Part shown: positions 1 to 11,821 of the stretch, one piece after another
Layout: each line of letters begins with the position of its first letter
Position numbering within the stretch: the first letter of the stretch is position 1
Source of the DNA: Dugong dugon
Taxonomy: Eukaryota; Chordata; Mammalia; Sirenia; Dugongidae
Direction: 5' to 3'
NCBI GenBank assembly: GCA_030035585.1
Contig: CM057474.1
Location: 2,660,501-2,724,500 of the forward strand
Length of the DNA: 64,000 nucleotides
Position numbers and translations under genes: made by a program
Notes under the pieces: model-generated
What the model was told of the DNA's origin: nothing
The model's database searches: none
What the model saw: only the letters and a program-made list of their open reading frames with translations

Positions 1-643
1 TGTTTTGTTTTGTTTTGTTTTTTGGTAATTTTGGTACAAGTATCTAGGAAAAAGAGAAGTAGGAAATGAAGTCATTGGGGCTAAAGGTTAATATGATCAA
101 CACAGACTTAAAATTGCGATTCTTCTTTAATCCCAGCCTGTTATTCTCAGACATATTTTTCTATCTTCCTTAGGATAAGCTTCTATTTAGATAGAAGTAA
201 CAACATGTGGAGAGTTCTATGAGTCTAGAATGATCTTTGTATGTTATGCTTGGTAATGGGGATGAATTTTTAACTCCCCAGAACGCCTGCTTTGTTGATA
301 ATAACAAATGCTCCCAGGCATTCAGAGGGAGATTAGAAGATTGCCATGAACGTGTAGAATAAACAGATGACAACCATGCCTTCACACGGTTTCTACTCAA
401 ATCAAAGATAACAATATTTATACAACTTTGAAGAATTACAAATTATATATCACCAACTGAATGTCTGATAGAATCCCGTTAAAAGTGTAGGGATATTAAA
501 GATAAATTTGGGAAAATGAAAAATAATAGACGAAACACTTCATAAAGCATAAAAATCTCCGGAAAACTTACGAATAGTGATGAATAAGAGACCAAATAAT
601 TAATTCAAAATGGGACTATATTAAAAAGGAAATGCTACAAAGG
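1..643. other. AT-rich intergenic DNA, no gene seen
   Basis: The first 22 bases are a TGTTT-type simple repeat that may be the tail of a retroposon cut off by the window edge. The rest is AT-rich, with no repeat family I can name and no coding frame with recognisable similarity. Confidence 0.5.
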
Positions 644-655
644 AGTATAAATGGA

Positions 656-808
656 CCGGCCCATTGCCATCAAGTCAATTCTGACTCATAGCAACCATAT
701 AGGATGGAGTAGAACTGCCCCATAGTTTCCAAGAAATGGCTGGTAGATTCGAACTGCCAACCATTTGGTTAGCAGCCGAACGCTTAACCACTGCACCACC
801 AGGGCTCC
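656..808 (-). mobile_element. AfroSINE (tRNA-derived), near full length
   Basis: On the minus strand the copy starts with a tRNA-like head (GGAGCCCTGGTGG type, A box, then a B box around TTCGAATC) and ends with the RTE-like tail that begins at 656. It is flanked by a 12-bp target-site duplication, AGTATAAATGGA at 644-655 and AGTATAAGTGGA at 809-820, with one mismatch. The duplication fixes both ends and shows insertion by target-primed reverse transcription. It is short-subfamily (about 150 bp). Confidence 0.93.
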
Positions 809-1057
809 AGTATAAGTGGAGGAAGAGAAAATTGTATTGGATTCTTGAATGCTAACCTAAGCGGTGGATGGTGCTAAATGGATATCAGAACACATCACAA
901 AGTTTTAAATTAAAATGATTCTACTTTTTGACTTCATTATGAGAAACTTCCCACTTGAAAAGGTGGTCAATGGGTGCACACTTCAAACCTTCAGGCAAAA
1001 GATTAAAACTATAAGGTTAGAATTAGGAGAAGAGAAATATCTAAATAAGAACCAAAA

Positions 1058-1112
1058 ACCCAGACCCACTGCCTTTAAGTCAATTCCAAGTCATAGCAAC
1101 CCTATAGGTAGC
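1058..1112 (-). mobile_element. AfroSINE 3'-tail fragment
   Basis: Only the tail part is present (complement of the GAATTGACT...CTATAGG portion). It stops abruptly at about 1112, so the tRNA-like head is missing. No target duplication is obvious. It is either a 5'-truncated insertion or a remnant interrupted by the LTR-like block that follows. Confidence 0.75.
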
Positions 1113-1140
1113 AATTAATTGGAATTACGTAACAAAGAAT

Positions 1141-1640
1141 ATGGCTGAGACAAGTGTTGCCCAGGTGTTACCCAAAGCAGGTCCTGCTCAGTGTGGCTTC
1201 TCGTCAACAAAGACACACCGAGGTGAGGAGAGAGGAAGAGCGTTTATTGCAAGCATGAAGGCAAAGAGCAAGGAGATGTATACCTCAGGTCAAGCTCCTC
1301 AAACAAAGGGAGGCAGAACTTTTTGTACCTTCTGTCACAAGGAAGTACACACAAACACTATGGACTGCGTAGGTTATCATGGTGCCCAGGCGAAGTAAGA
1401 CGAATTGCATTTTTTCCTTGGCATGTAAGCTAGTAAACTGGGTTTGACTGGTTGATCCACACACAGGGCTTTGAGGACAATGGACAGGAAGGCGTAGGTT
1501 CCTCTTGAACTGAGCAGCTCCCAGTTGAGCCACACCCATGGCCATCACCCAAGGTTTTGTTTGCTAATGGACAGGAGGAGCAGGTCAGCAGCTCCTGGCT
1601 GGGTCGGCTATCCCAGGGAAATAAGTAAATACACGTTTAC
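1141..1640 (-). mobile_element. solo LTR-like element, antisense
   Basis: Read on the minus strand this roughly 500-bp block has LTR organisation: a GC-richer U3-like part (about 1640-1300), an AATAAA polyadenylation signal at 1243-1248 and a short U5-like end near 1141. It is less AT-rich than its surroundings. I do not recognise the family; it could be a class I or II endogenous retrovirus LTR. Open frames on both strands here (85 and 87 codons) have no recognisable similarity. Confidence 0.5.
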
Positions 1641-3687
1641 CATTAGAGTTTGAGTCAAATATTTCATGACATTTTAAAGTAGAATGCCTCACAACAAAAC
1701 CAAGGTAGAACAAACAAACATCAACAAAAGAAACCCTCAAAGATTTGCGTGACACTGAGCTAATATTAGAAAACCAGTAATGTGCTTTCTGTCTTACGTT
1801 TCTGTGTACTTCTACTTTGTTGGCCTGAGGCATCCTCTGTCTAGAGAGAAAGCTGGATTTCGTACAGGAGAAATGAAAAGAGAAAGAATACATTAATATT
1901 CAATTTCAGAGAGGCAGATAAAATTATTCAACAAAACAACAGTCTCAGAGGTCAGCCTTGTCCCCCAAATATCCTTGTGGCCACTTTGACCTCTTTAACA
2001 TAGGAAAGCCCAAGGCTGAGTTTCCAGCGCTCAGTGTAAGAGTTTTTCTTTAGAAGGGGTGTTACTTCTTCCACCTGAGACCTGGAAGGCATAGGGCTTG
2101 CTGCAGGTAGGTGAAAGGAGTATCACATTAGGAAGTAAAAGAAAAGGCTGGGCATTTTCTAGCCTGAGGATTGGTAAGGAGAATAATGAGGGAGAACAAG
2201 AGAGTGATATATGTGTCCCTAATTTACCTTCTGCAGGCTTCGCTCCAGAGGTCCTCATTAACCAGGCAGATAAGGGAAATAAACCACTTACCAAAGGAGA
2301 ATACAAAGGTGCTGATGGATCCTAGGACTGGCAGTTCCCACTAGTGTCCATAAGTCACAACAGCCATTTCTACCTGCTCAAGTATCTGCATACTATCTGG
2401 GGAGAGGACAGGGAATCAAGAGGAGGGCGTAATCACTACATGAAAGGATTGATTATAATATTGTATTGGAAAAAGTTAAAATGGATTGGACATTTAGTTA
2501 TATTTCTGCCCATGAGAAAGTCCAATTAGCTTAAAGACAAAATAAATAAATGACATTCTCTCTGCACATTTGAGTACAGTGTAAGCTAAATTGTATGACT
2601 CAGCTTCTACTGTAATTAAAACTATGGAAGAAGATCACCATAACCGAGATCTTTGATTAAAAACAAACACATCTGAGAATATCACTTGTCAAATTAATTT
2701 TCTAAGGATCAGCTTAAAGCAAGACATTTTATTATATTAGAATGTTAGTGATTATTCTTATCATGATTATATTTACGTTGCACTTTTGCTTCTGAGAACT
2801 CCAAAACTTTGCACACTTTACCTCATTGTTGCCTCCATTTTAAATAGAAAAAAAAAAAGAAAAACTGGAACGCAATTAGTCAGAAAAATAACTTGGTTAT
2901 ACTGCCAGTTAGTAGTTTAATAATATTAAGAAACAATTTTGGTTTGCTAAGCAGTGGTTGGTACTTTTATCAACTCATGATTTTCTTTATTTTCTTGGGC
3001 ATAATTGTGTGTAAACAATTGGTGAATGTGGCTTCAATTAAATAAAGTATAAAATAGTTTATGTAGCATCATATTGCTGCAAATTAAATCAGGAACTCGT
3101 CACAACTGATTTTTTATTTTCACTTTGATGGGATCCATTTTACTCTTTCAAGTCTCTTAAGGATGTCAGATTGAAAGCAGGAGCTAAGTTTACACACCTA
3201 GGTTATTTTGGCAACAGTCTGCTCAAAGCGGCGCAGTATTCAATTCATCTGAAGGCCTCCCCACCCCTCTTCAGTTGATACTTCATTATTATTCTGTTTG
3301 GTAAATAATAATTAATTACTCTACTTCAGTTTATCCCTAATAAATAATTTAATTTCAATATTAAAAAAAAAATTCGAGCATCACCTATTCGGTTTCTTGG
3401 GCAAATTAGGACCACTTTCTCCACTCTTCTTTGAAAGGTCTCTGTGTTCACATGAGGGTGTGGTGAGCAGAGAAATGAGTGGGAGAGTGCTTAGTGGGGA
3501 GCCTTTTGTCCCCTTGATGTGATTTATGGATTGAAATCATGAAGAAATAAATTATCCAAGCCAATTTATAATTTCTTTGTTATTTTTACATTTTATTTAA
3601 ATGGTGATAGAAGATATTAACTACATTTTATCCACTCTTTTTCATCATGTAGCTATAGTGAAGGTAATTACTGTAAGAGCTGATATG
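1641..3687. other. intergenic DNA without recognised genes
   Basis: Mixed-composition sequence. Short overlapping frames near 2.03-2.33 kb occur on both strands and look like chance. From about 2.55 kb the DNA becomes AT-rich; the stretch near 2.76-2.87 kb resembles a decayed MIR or L3 piece. 2.9-3.65 kb has no repeat I can assign and might be unique sequence. Confidence 0.45.
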
Positions 3688-3688
3688 C

Positions 3689-5042
3689 TGTTGTTGTTGT
3701 TAGGTGCCCTCGAGTCAGTTCTGACTCACAGCGACCATATGCGCAACAGAACAAAACACTGACCGGCCCTGCGCCATCCTCACAATCATCATTATGTTTG
3801 AGCCCATTGTTGCAGCAACTGTGTCAATCCATCTCATTGAGGGTTTTCCTCTTTTTTGCTGACCCTCTACTTTACCAAGCATGACGTCCTTCTCCAGGGA
3901 CTGTTCCCTCCTGATAACATGTCCAAAGTACTTGAGAAGAAGGCTCGCCATCCTCACTTCCAAAGAGCATTTTGGCTATATTTCTTCCAAAACAGACTCG
4001 TTCACTCTTTTGGCGGTCCATGGTATATTCAATATTCATCACCAACACCATAATTCAAAGGCATCAATTCTTCCTTGGTCTGCCTTATTCACTGTCCAGC
4101 TTTCACATGCATATGAGGTGATTGAAAATACCATGGCTTGGGTTACGAGCACCTTAGTCTTCAAGGTGTAATCCATATTGAAGGCTGTGGTCTTTGATCT
4201 TCATTAGTAAGTGCTTCAAGTCCTCTTCACTTTCAGCAAGCAAGGTTGTGTCATCTGCATATCACAGGTTGTTAATGAGTCTTTCTCCAATCCTGGTGCC
4301 CCGTTCTTCTTCATACAGTCCAGCTGCTCAGATTATTTGCTCAGCATATAGATTGAATAAATATGGCGAAAGGATGCAATCCTGACACACACCTTTCCTG
4401 ATTTTAAACCACTCAGTATCCCCTTGTTCTGTTTGAACAACTGCCTCTTGGTCTATGTACAAGCTCCTCATGAGCACAACTAAGTGTTCTGGAATTCCCA
4501 TTCTTCGCAATGCTATCCATAACTTGTTATGACTCACACAGCTGAATGCCTTTGCATAGTCATTAAAACACAGGTAAACATTTTTCTGGTATTCTCTGCT
4601 TTCAGCCATGATCCATCTGACATCAGCAACGATATCCCTAACTGCACATTCTCCTCTGAACTGGGCTTGAATATCTGGCAGTTCCCTGTCAATGTATTGC
4701 TGCAACTGTTTTTGAATGATCTTTAGCAAAATTTTACTTGTGTGGGATTTTAATGAATAGGTACAAATATGGATCTCTTCCAGCTGGTTGGCCAGGTAGC
4801 TGTCTTCCAAATTTTTTGGTGTAGATGAGGGAGCACTTCAAGCACTGCATCTGTTTGTTGAAACATCTCAATTGGTATTCCGTCCATTCCTGAAGTCTTG
4901 TTTTTCGCCAATGCCTTCAGTGTAGCTTGGACTTCTTCCTTCAACACCATCAATTCTTGATCATATACTACCTCCTAAAATGGTTGAACATCACCCAATT
5001 CTTTTTACTTCCTGCGTCATTCAACTAAGTGGGAAATTTTCT
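3689..5042 (-). mobile_element. BovB-like RTE LINE (elephant RTE type), 5' truncated, antisense
   Basis: The plus strand starts with the GTT-repeat tail (3690-3700) and the complement of the GAGTCAGAACTGACTCGA-type 3' end, then runs backwards into the reverse transcriptase coding part. Against the element as I remember it, two internal deletions are visible: one near 4165 (about 200 bp, tail of the pol frame) and one near 4755. The 5' truncation falls near 5042. Its 3' tail closely resembles the AfroSINE tail. Confidence 0.92.
4328..4953 (-). pseudogene. RTE reverse transcriptase remnant
   Basis: Two overlapping minus-strand frames (160 codons at 4328-4810 and 67 codons at 4750-4953) belong to one RTE pol gene broken by a small deletion. 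The second contains the NKTSGMDGIP motif typical of the RT N-terminal region. The first has the motif A region as NDYAKAFSCV (the second Asp changed to Ser) and the motif B region as GVCQDCILSP (a Gly changed to Asp). The YADD catalytic region is absent, because translation stops just downstream. The copy is dead. Confidence 0.9.
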
Positions 5043-5669
5043 AATAATTGCATTCATGAGCTTCTTTACTATGTTTTGTACATATATTTAAACTTTTTAA
5101 TTACTTTGGTAAACACATCATTTAAAAAAGAAAAAAAAAAGACACACACAGATTCTGCACCTTTGGCTGCTAATCCTGGTCCCAGCCGAGTCAGTCTGCT
5201 GGGGAAAGTCACTGCCAACTCAGGCATGTTGCTCTTTGTGAGCCTTGCCAAACTTGTCTGCTGACCTGCGTTGTGAGGTGTGTAGATGTCTGATAGCAGC
5301 TTTACAGTCCACTAGATTTAAGGCTCAATAACTGAAGTCTCATTTCACTTTTCCCCTGAATTCCTGGCTACCTAGCTTCAGCCGAGGGCATTTACACTAT
5401 TCCTGGGGATGAAAAATAGTTTAGGAAAGAGAGACGTTCCCTCGAACAATCTAAGCCAAGAGTGAAAAGGAGCTTGGGTGCATGAATCAAAACTAGGTTC
5501 AATACTCAGAGGGGCAACGGGCTTAACCATTTGTGAGCTAATAGAAAGAAAACTTTACTTATTAAACTACATCACATGCTGTTCAATCTCAGAGATGGGA
5601 CAACAACTTCCGGTCTTTTAATTTTCCCCTAATTCACCTGTGACCTCTCACTTTGAGTCTTGCAATCTC
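5043..5669. other. intergenic DNA, nothing assigned
   Basis: An A-rich run near 5122-5143 and a 94-codon plus-strand frame (4980-5264) that begins inside the RTE and has no family resemblance. No gene signal. Confidence 0.4.
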
Positions 5670-5760
5670 TTTACTAGACTGTAAGCTATATTATGGCAGA
5701 GACTGCCTTATTCATCTAGTGCCTGGCATCTAATCATCATTCAGGGAATACTTTATGAAT
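5670..5760 (+). mobile_element. L2-type LINE 3' fragment
   Basis: The sequence follows the ancient mammalian L2 3' end: ACTGTAAGCT, then GGCAGAGACTG, then GTGCCTGGCA, then an AATACTT...AATTAAT stretch matching the usual AATAAATATTTGTTGAAT. It is heavily decayed and short. Confidence 0.65.
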
Positions 5761-7080
5761 TAATCATTTCATATTTTTCGTAACCATTTCAACAATCTTG
5801 GGAGCCCTCATAAAGCAAGGGAATGTCTTCCCAGCCCCTGCAAAAGTCATATAATTATACTGTTTCTTGTATTTTACCACTATTGTCTATGACAAACTTA
5901 CAGTGAGTATGATGAGCTGAGGAGCACACAGAAAGGTATAATTATTATTTTCTACCTCGTGTCTCGTAGGAGAAAAAAACAAAATAACCTCCTGTTCGTC
6001 ATCAAAGACACCAAATCCTTAATCTGTCAATGTAGCAAAAGGTCATCATTATATCTGTTTATAATTTAAAAAATAAATAGCTGCCTGCATGATAAAAACC
6101 AACTGTAATAATTATGATTATAAAGATAAAAGCTCACGTAGAGAAAGGCACATTAATTAGGCTCAAAACATCCTATTAAATGGGAAGATAACATGAGTAA
6201 TTTGAAAATAAATGTAATGTCAGAGTTTTTATATTTTTTTCTTTCAGGATTATTATTTTTAAAAATGCATGACACCTACATTCATAACACAACATTTGGT
6301 TGCTTTCTTAAAATGTTTTAGGGGACGGGGAGAAATTATTTAACGGGAAGAAAAAGAGAGAATTGCGTTCTCCAGTAGGTTACATTAGTAATTTAGTAAG
6401 CTCGGCACAGGTAAGACTTTTAAAGATTTGCCTTCCTTGTTATTCCGGAAATGCTGTGTCATATAATGGGCTGGAGAAATTGAACAATTTTGCTGCAGAA
6501 ATTTTAAAATAATAACCTGGAGCTTTCTGGCCCAACCTGATAATATGGCTGTCTACCTGACCATACTGCATACGAGGTGAGAAAATACACCATTATTTCA
6601 ATTTTTTGTTTAATTAATTACTGTTAAATATTACCATGTGTAGCTACCTTTAAAGGTATGGTATAAAATTGCATATATCTTCAAAACTGTGCCCTATGTT
6701 GCAGGTTTTTTGAGCATATTAAGCAATTTTTTTAGGAAATCGCAGGTAAGTTTAGAAGATAAATGACAAAATGACCTACTTTTACCAGATGACAAAACGG
6801 ATCACGTTTTGGAAATATTGTTGCTGCATGTCTTTATTGCATAGGTAGAAAATGAATAATAGAATATGTATAACAGTTAAGAGATAAACCAAAAAATGGG
6901 TTTCATTGGTTACGGTATTTAGAAAAATATAGTGGATCTCTCATTTTCGTTGAGATATTGATTTGGCTGTTGATTTGGTCATATTCAAATTTTTCAATCC
7001 AATGACTCAGCACAGATTATAAATAATCTTTACAGGTTACCAATCATAGTGCAATGTCCCTACAGAATATTAACATTAAT
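5761..7080. other. AT-rich, apparently repeat-free intergenic block
   Basis: I can place no SINE, LINE or LTR here. The 6.24-6.70 kb part has a mixed composition with several TAATTA-like and CAGGTAAG-like words and no long frame, so it could be unique non-coding sequence. No splice-supported exon is evident. Confidence 0.4.
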
Positions 7081-7190
7081 TAATACTTGAGGACAGAAGT
7101 ATTGTCTGTTTTGTTTAGTGCTATGTTTTCAGCTCCTAAAGCAGAGACACTGCCTGTATACAGTAGATGCTCAATAAATATTTGTTGACT
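7081..7190 (+). mobile_element. L2-type LINE 3' end
   Basis: Ends with GTAGATGCTCAATAAATAT followed by TTGTTGACTAAA, the classic L2 terminus, preceded by the GAGACACTGCCTG variant of the usual core. The match is clear in the last 50 bases and weak before that. Confidence 0.75.
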
Positions 7191-7404
7191 AAAAGACTAT
7201 TTGGAACCTTTGTCTTCTGAGAAAGAAGTAGGATATGACTCCTTTTCTGGAGGTGTCAATGTCAACAGAGTTAAGAGCAAACATTAGATTCATTTGACCT
7301 AACAGGCTTTTAAACCAAGACAAAATGAGAATTCTGGAATGAGAATGATAACATATTAACTAATTACTATTATCATCAATAAAAATAATAATTAGGACTG
7401 CTGC

Positions 7405-7610
7405 TTTTGCTGCTGTAGGAAACATTTATAGAGTTTAATATATTTCACTCATTTTATTAGGCATTTTTCAAAAGTTATCCCATTTTAAACTTTAAAAAAT
7501 TTTTACGTTTATTTTACATGTGGAAAAATTGTAACTCCAAGAGATTAAGAAACTTATTGAAGATCACTCAGTTGGTAGATGTAAAAACCAGCAATCATAT
7601 CCAGATCTGT
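7405..7610 (-). mobile_element. MIR SINE, antisense
   Basis: The complement order of MIR is recognisable: an AACATTTATAGAG head, the conserved core (CCCATTTTA...GGAAAAATTG...AAGAGATTAAG) and then CACTCAGTTGGTAGATG. Strongly decayed, as expected for a repeat shared across mammals. Confidence 0.7.
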
Positions 7611-7739
7611 TTCACTCAAAAGTTTTGCTCTTTCTTTTCTCAAAATTCTTTCTGAAATTTATAAATTTATCACCAACAACATTTACACGACTGCATAATA
7701 AATACAATGATGGAGGATTATGCAATCCTAACGTTGTTG

Positions 7740-8065
7740 AAGAGCTTTGTTTTAACTTAATTTTTTTCAAAATTTCAACATAAAAATTTCCAGACATATA
7801 AAAAATATGCACAAAATCAACATCAAGCTTCAACACCAATCAACATTCTTCTATAATTATTTCACCTATTCTCCCATTTTTCTTTTATATTTTTCTGCTG
7901 GTGTATTTTAAGACAAATCTGAGACTTCATGTAATTTCTTCTCTAAATAATTCAGTAAACATCTAAAAATAAGAAATCAGGTCCCTTTATCATATAACCA
8001 CAATGACATCATCACACCTAGCATAATTAAAAGTAACCTCTATCATTTAATACAGAATCCATTCC
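7740..8065 (+). mobile_element. ancient interspersed repeat, family unresolved
   Basis: The order of TTTCAACATAAAAATTTCC, then TTCTGCTGGTGTATTTTAAG, then ATAACCACAATGACATCATC resembles an old repeat common in mammalian genomes (AAACATACAAAAGTAGAG...TTAACAATTATCAAC type). A second piece of apparently the same family is at 56345-56470. I cannot name it with certainty. A 75-codon minus-strand frame here is incidental. Confidence 0.4.
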
Positions 8066-9054
8066 TCTTATTTAAAAAGAAAAAAATAAGGTCATGATGC
8101 AGTAGAATTATGTGAATCAGGACCTGAACAATATCCACTCACTGTATGATTGTTATATCTCTCAAGCCTTTTTAATCAAAACAAGCTCATTCCTTTTTGT
8201 TCCCTCATGCAATGGACTTGAAGAAACTGGATCAGTTTTCTTGGAAAATGTCCTACGTTCTGAACTTGCTAATTGCCATTAGCCACAATATATTTTATTA
8301 ATGAGAAATTATAAGTAAAGGCTTCCATAGCTTCAAGCTCAATTTTTGTGTGTATTGGAGATGTCAGTAAGAATATTTCATACCTGTGCTGTGCGGTTCA
8401 TATCACCTCATAGGCACACAGAATCTCACTCATAGGGATGCTAAGATTGGTTAGTGAGTTTGAGTGACAAGGATCTGATCCTTTAAACTTCCTCATCAAC
8501 TTTTCCCTTAATGTGTTTCACCATCTTATGTCTGAATCCGTTACTTCATTAGAGTTTGCAAAGGATGCTTCTACAATTCATCATTTAAAAAAAGAAGGAG
8601 AGAAATAAAACAAAATATTGTGGACACGTTTTTGGTTAAAAAGATCCAACCCTCCTGACAAATGCTTTTAATATTTTATATTCATTATAAGTATGTTAGT
8701 TTGAAATAGAGTAGCAAAATGGAAATGGAGAGAAATGCATATATCCAAGAGCTATTGGGACTTAGAATACCTAGGAGTTGGTGATACATTGGTTTGGTGG
8801 AATTAAGGAGAAGAGATATTAAGGATAATTTCCGATATTTTTATTTGTGTTATACAAATGAAAGAGGACTAACTCTGAAGAGGAACCAGGGCAAGGGATG
8901 GAAGGCAGCTCCTTAAACTGGTTTTGTACAGGTTGAACATGATTTACCTTTAAATCATCAGAGGATACATGTCAAGCAGGAAACTGGATATACTTACCCT
9001 ACAGTGTAAGTCAGGTCTTTAAAATAGCAAAAAGTTTTTTATATCTATGTCTTT
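8066..9054. other. intergenic DNA, nothing recognised
   Basis: AT-rich with no identifiable repeat family, no frame with similarity to a known protein and no tRNA-like fold. Confidence 0.4.
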
Positions 9055-9235
9055 TAGCATACTATTCGTTCTTTCTGGAAGGTCCTACCCCATTCTCCAT
9101 CACCTGGATTCCAGCTTCACATCTTTAAGGCTCAGGTGAGATGACGTTTCCTCCAGGAAACTGTGTCATAAGCAGACTAGTCATTCAAGAAACGTGTTTT
9201 TCATCCCTCTAGTTCACAGCTTCCCTTGAGGGTAT
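9055..9235 (+). mobile_element. L2-like LINE fragment
   Basis: The progression TTCTTTCTGGAAGGTCC, CCATCACCTGG, CTTTAAGGCTCAGGTGAGATG, TTTCCTCCAGGAAACTGTG matches the L2 segment usually read as CTGGAA...CAGGTCTCAGCTCAAATG...TCAGAGAGGCC. Diverged; orientation forward. Confidence 0.55.
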
Positions 9236-9461
9236 ATGTGGTCATGTTTTAGTCAATATACTATATCCCACTCCAGACCATAAAAAAGCCTTCACTCACT
9301 CTTATCTCCAGCAGCCTACATGATGCAAATTACCCAGCAGTGAACTCTGTGGCCTGGGGGATGTCAGAACCACAGGATGGGAGTCTTTAAACACCAAATG
9401 AAAAACCCACAGCAAATACATGAAATACATAGAAATGTATGAATAAGAAAAACTTCTACTG

Positions 9462-10440
9462 TGTTGTTGTTATTATTAGATGCCATCAAGTTGATTCTGA
9501 CTCATAGCAACCCTATGTACAACAGAATAAAACACTGCCAGGTCCTGCGACATCCTCAAAATTGTTGCTATGTTTTAGCCAAAAGTTGCAGCCACTGTGT
9601 CAATCCATCTTATTGAGAGTCTTCCTCTTTTTCACTGACCCTCTACTTTACCAAGCATTATGTCTTTCTCCAGGGACTGGTCCCTCCAGATAACATGTTC
9701 ACGAAGTCTCATCATCCTTGCTTCCAAGGTGCATTCTGGCTGTACTTCTTCCATGACAGATTTGTTCGTTCTTCTGGCAGTTCATGGTATATTCAATATT
9801 CTTTGCCAACACCATAACTCAAAAGCATCAATTCTTCTTCAGTCCTCCTTATTGGTCCTGCTTTCACATGTATGTGAGGCAATTGAAAATACCATGACTT
9901 GATCAGGCACACCTTAGTCTTCAAGGAGACATCTTTGCTTTTTAACACTTTTAAGAGGTCTTTTGCAGCAGATTTGCCCAATGCAATGATTTCTTGACTG
10001 CTGCTTCCATGAGTGTTGATTGTAGATCCAAGTAAAATGAAATTCTTGACAACTTCAATCTTTTCTCTGTTTATCATGATGCTGCTTATTGGTTCAGTTG
10101 TAAGGATTTATGTTTTTTTTATATTGAAGAGTAATCCATACTGAGGGCTATGGTCTTTGATCTTCATCAGTTAAGTGCTTCAAGTCCTCCTCACTTTCAG
10201 CAAGTAAGGTTGTGTCATCTGCATATCACAGGTTGTTAATGAGTCTTCATCCAAACCTGATTCCCCATTCTTCTTCATATAGTCCAGCTTTTTGGATTAT
10301 CTGCTCAGCATATAGATTGAAGAAGTATGGTGAAAGGACACAACGCTGACACACAACTTTCCTGACTTTAAACCATGCAGTAGTCCCTTGTTCTCTTCGA
10401 ACGACTGCCTCTTGGTCTGTGTACAGGTTCTTCATGAGCA
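9462..10440 (-). mobile_element. BovB-like RTE LINE, 5' truncated, antisense
   Basis: Second antisense RTE copy, beginning at its GTTGTT tail. It keeps the segment deleted from the 3.7-kb copy (about 9915-10130), so the two copies help define each other's deletions. Minus-strand frames at 9793-10077 (94 codons, FILLGSTINTHGSSSQEI) and 10247-10459 (70 codons, VCQRCVLSPYFFNLYAEQII) are remnants of the C-terminal half of pol. The 5' truncation coincides with the SINE inserted at 10448. Confidence 0.9.
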
Positions 10441-10447
10441 CAGTTAA

Positions 10448-10598
10448 ACCCACTGCCATGGAGTCGATTCCAACTCATAGCTACCCTATAGGACAGAGTA
10501 AAACTGCCCTAGAGGGTCTCCACGGAGCCACTGGTGGATTTGAACTGCTGACCTTCTGGTTAGCAGCCAAGTTCTTAACCACTTCACTACCAGGGCTC
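10448..10598 (-). mobile_element. AfroSINE abutting the RTE 5' end
   Basis: Full short-subfamily copy in antisense. CAGTTAA is repeated at 10441-10447 and 10599-10605 as a short target duplication. RTE sequence precedes the copy but does not clearly resume after it, so the SINE inserted at or next to the RTE truncation point. Confidence 0.88.
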
Positions 10599-10605
10599 CA
10601 GTTAA

Positions 10606-11641
10606 TGTCATTGCACTCATTAATACCTATGTATTGACAAGGTTTTAATTCCTTATTTATTTATTAATTAATTATTTTCTTCAAATCTGTTTCCTAATTT
10701 CCACAATCCCCCTGAATTTATGGGAAAAAAACAGATTCTCTTGAAATATATAGTAATAAAATAGACTTTAATATGTTAAAATTTAGTATTATAACTCCTC
10801 CTTATAAAATAGCTTTACTTTACTGCTGCCTTTTTTCTCTCCACATTAACAAACATTCCTTCTTCCTTTCTATTTGAGTCAAAATAATAAGCCTTCAATT
10901 CTGTCCATTAGGTAAAATTTATCCCTTGCTTTTAGATTTCCAACACTCCTTTTATTAATTACAAAAATGAACAACAAATACTTTGGTCATAAATACTGGA
11001 AACAAAAAGTACATCCTATTTTTCCTTAGCTCTGATGCCTTGCTGTTTTTTAAATTCAGCTTGGCATCTTAAAGTACCATGAAATAATTAGAGAGATCAC
11101 AGAAGGCTACCCTTCTCCTTGGCTAGGGAACAAAACATGTCAGATCACCATATGCTACCCCTACAGTTCAATCCCACCTTCGAAACACTCAGAAATTCTA
11201 ACTTCAGCGTTTCCAAGCAACCACTTTAATATTTTCAGCCACAAATTGAATGAAGGCCCCAGTGAAAGCACACAAAAAGGAAGAATTCATGGAAAGAACC
11301 CTAGGAAATACCGTGGTGCTCTCAGCCAAAAAGGAAGGGAAGGCATGCTTCCTCAAAGGATATCTGTGTGTGGCAGGCGTGTACTCATTTTCACAATTAG
11401 TGAAAGTTGTACTGCAGTAGCATATGCTTTAAATAGCAAAAATTTTAAATGAAGCTTAATGCTAAACTTTCCTCACATCTTTTTAGGATATTTATTGTTT
11501 TAGTATATTTTAAGAGAAAAATGACAAACATTTAGATATAAAAGAAAAACTTGGTTCCTAGGGATGACTAATGTCTTTCAGAGAAGCAAATTGATAATCA
11601 TTTAATATTTGTTTAGTCACTCATTCATATAATAACCATGG
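10606..11641. other. AT-rich intergenic DNA, nothing recognised
   Basis: Includes a 68-codon plus-strand frame at 11246-11452 with no motif or family similarity. No repeat family identified. Confidence 0.4.
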
Positions 11642-11655
11642 CATAAAGCAGTAAA

Positions 11656-11821
11656 AAAAAAAAAAAAAAAACCTGTTCCATCAAGTCAATTCCAACTCAT
11701 AGCGATCCTATAGGACAGAGTAGAACTGCCCCATAAGGTTTCCAAGGAGCAGCTGGTGGATTCGAACTGTTGACCTTTTTGGCCAGCAGCCGAGTTCTTA
11801 ACCACTGCGCCACCAGGGCTA
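11656..11821 (-). mobile_element. AfroSINE with perfect target duplication
   Basis: Antisense full-length short-subfamily copy. The 14-bp duplication CATAAAGCAGTAAA is perfect at 11642-11655 and 11822-11835. The poly-A side (plus-strand A run 11656-11671) is the retroposition tail, here a homopolymer instead of the usual GGTTTGGTTTT-like end. Perfect duplications suggest a relatively young insertion. Confidence 0.95.
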
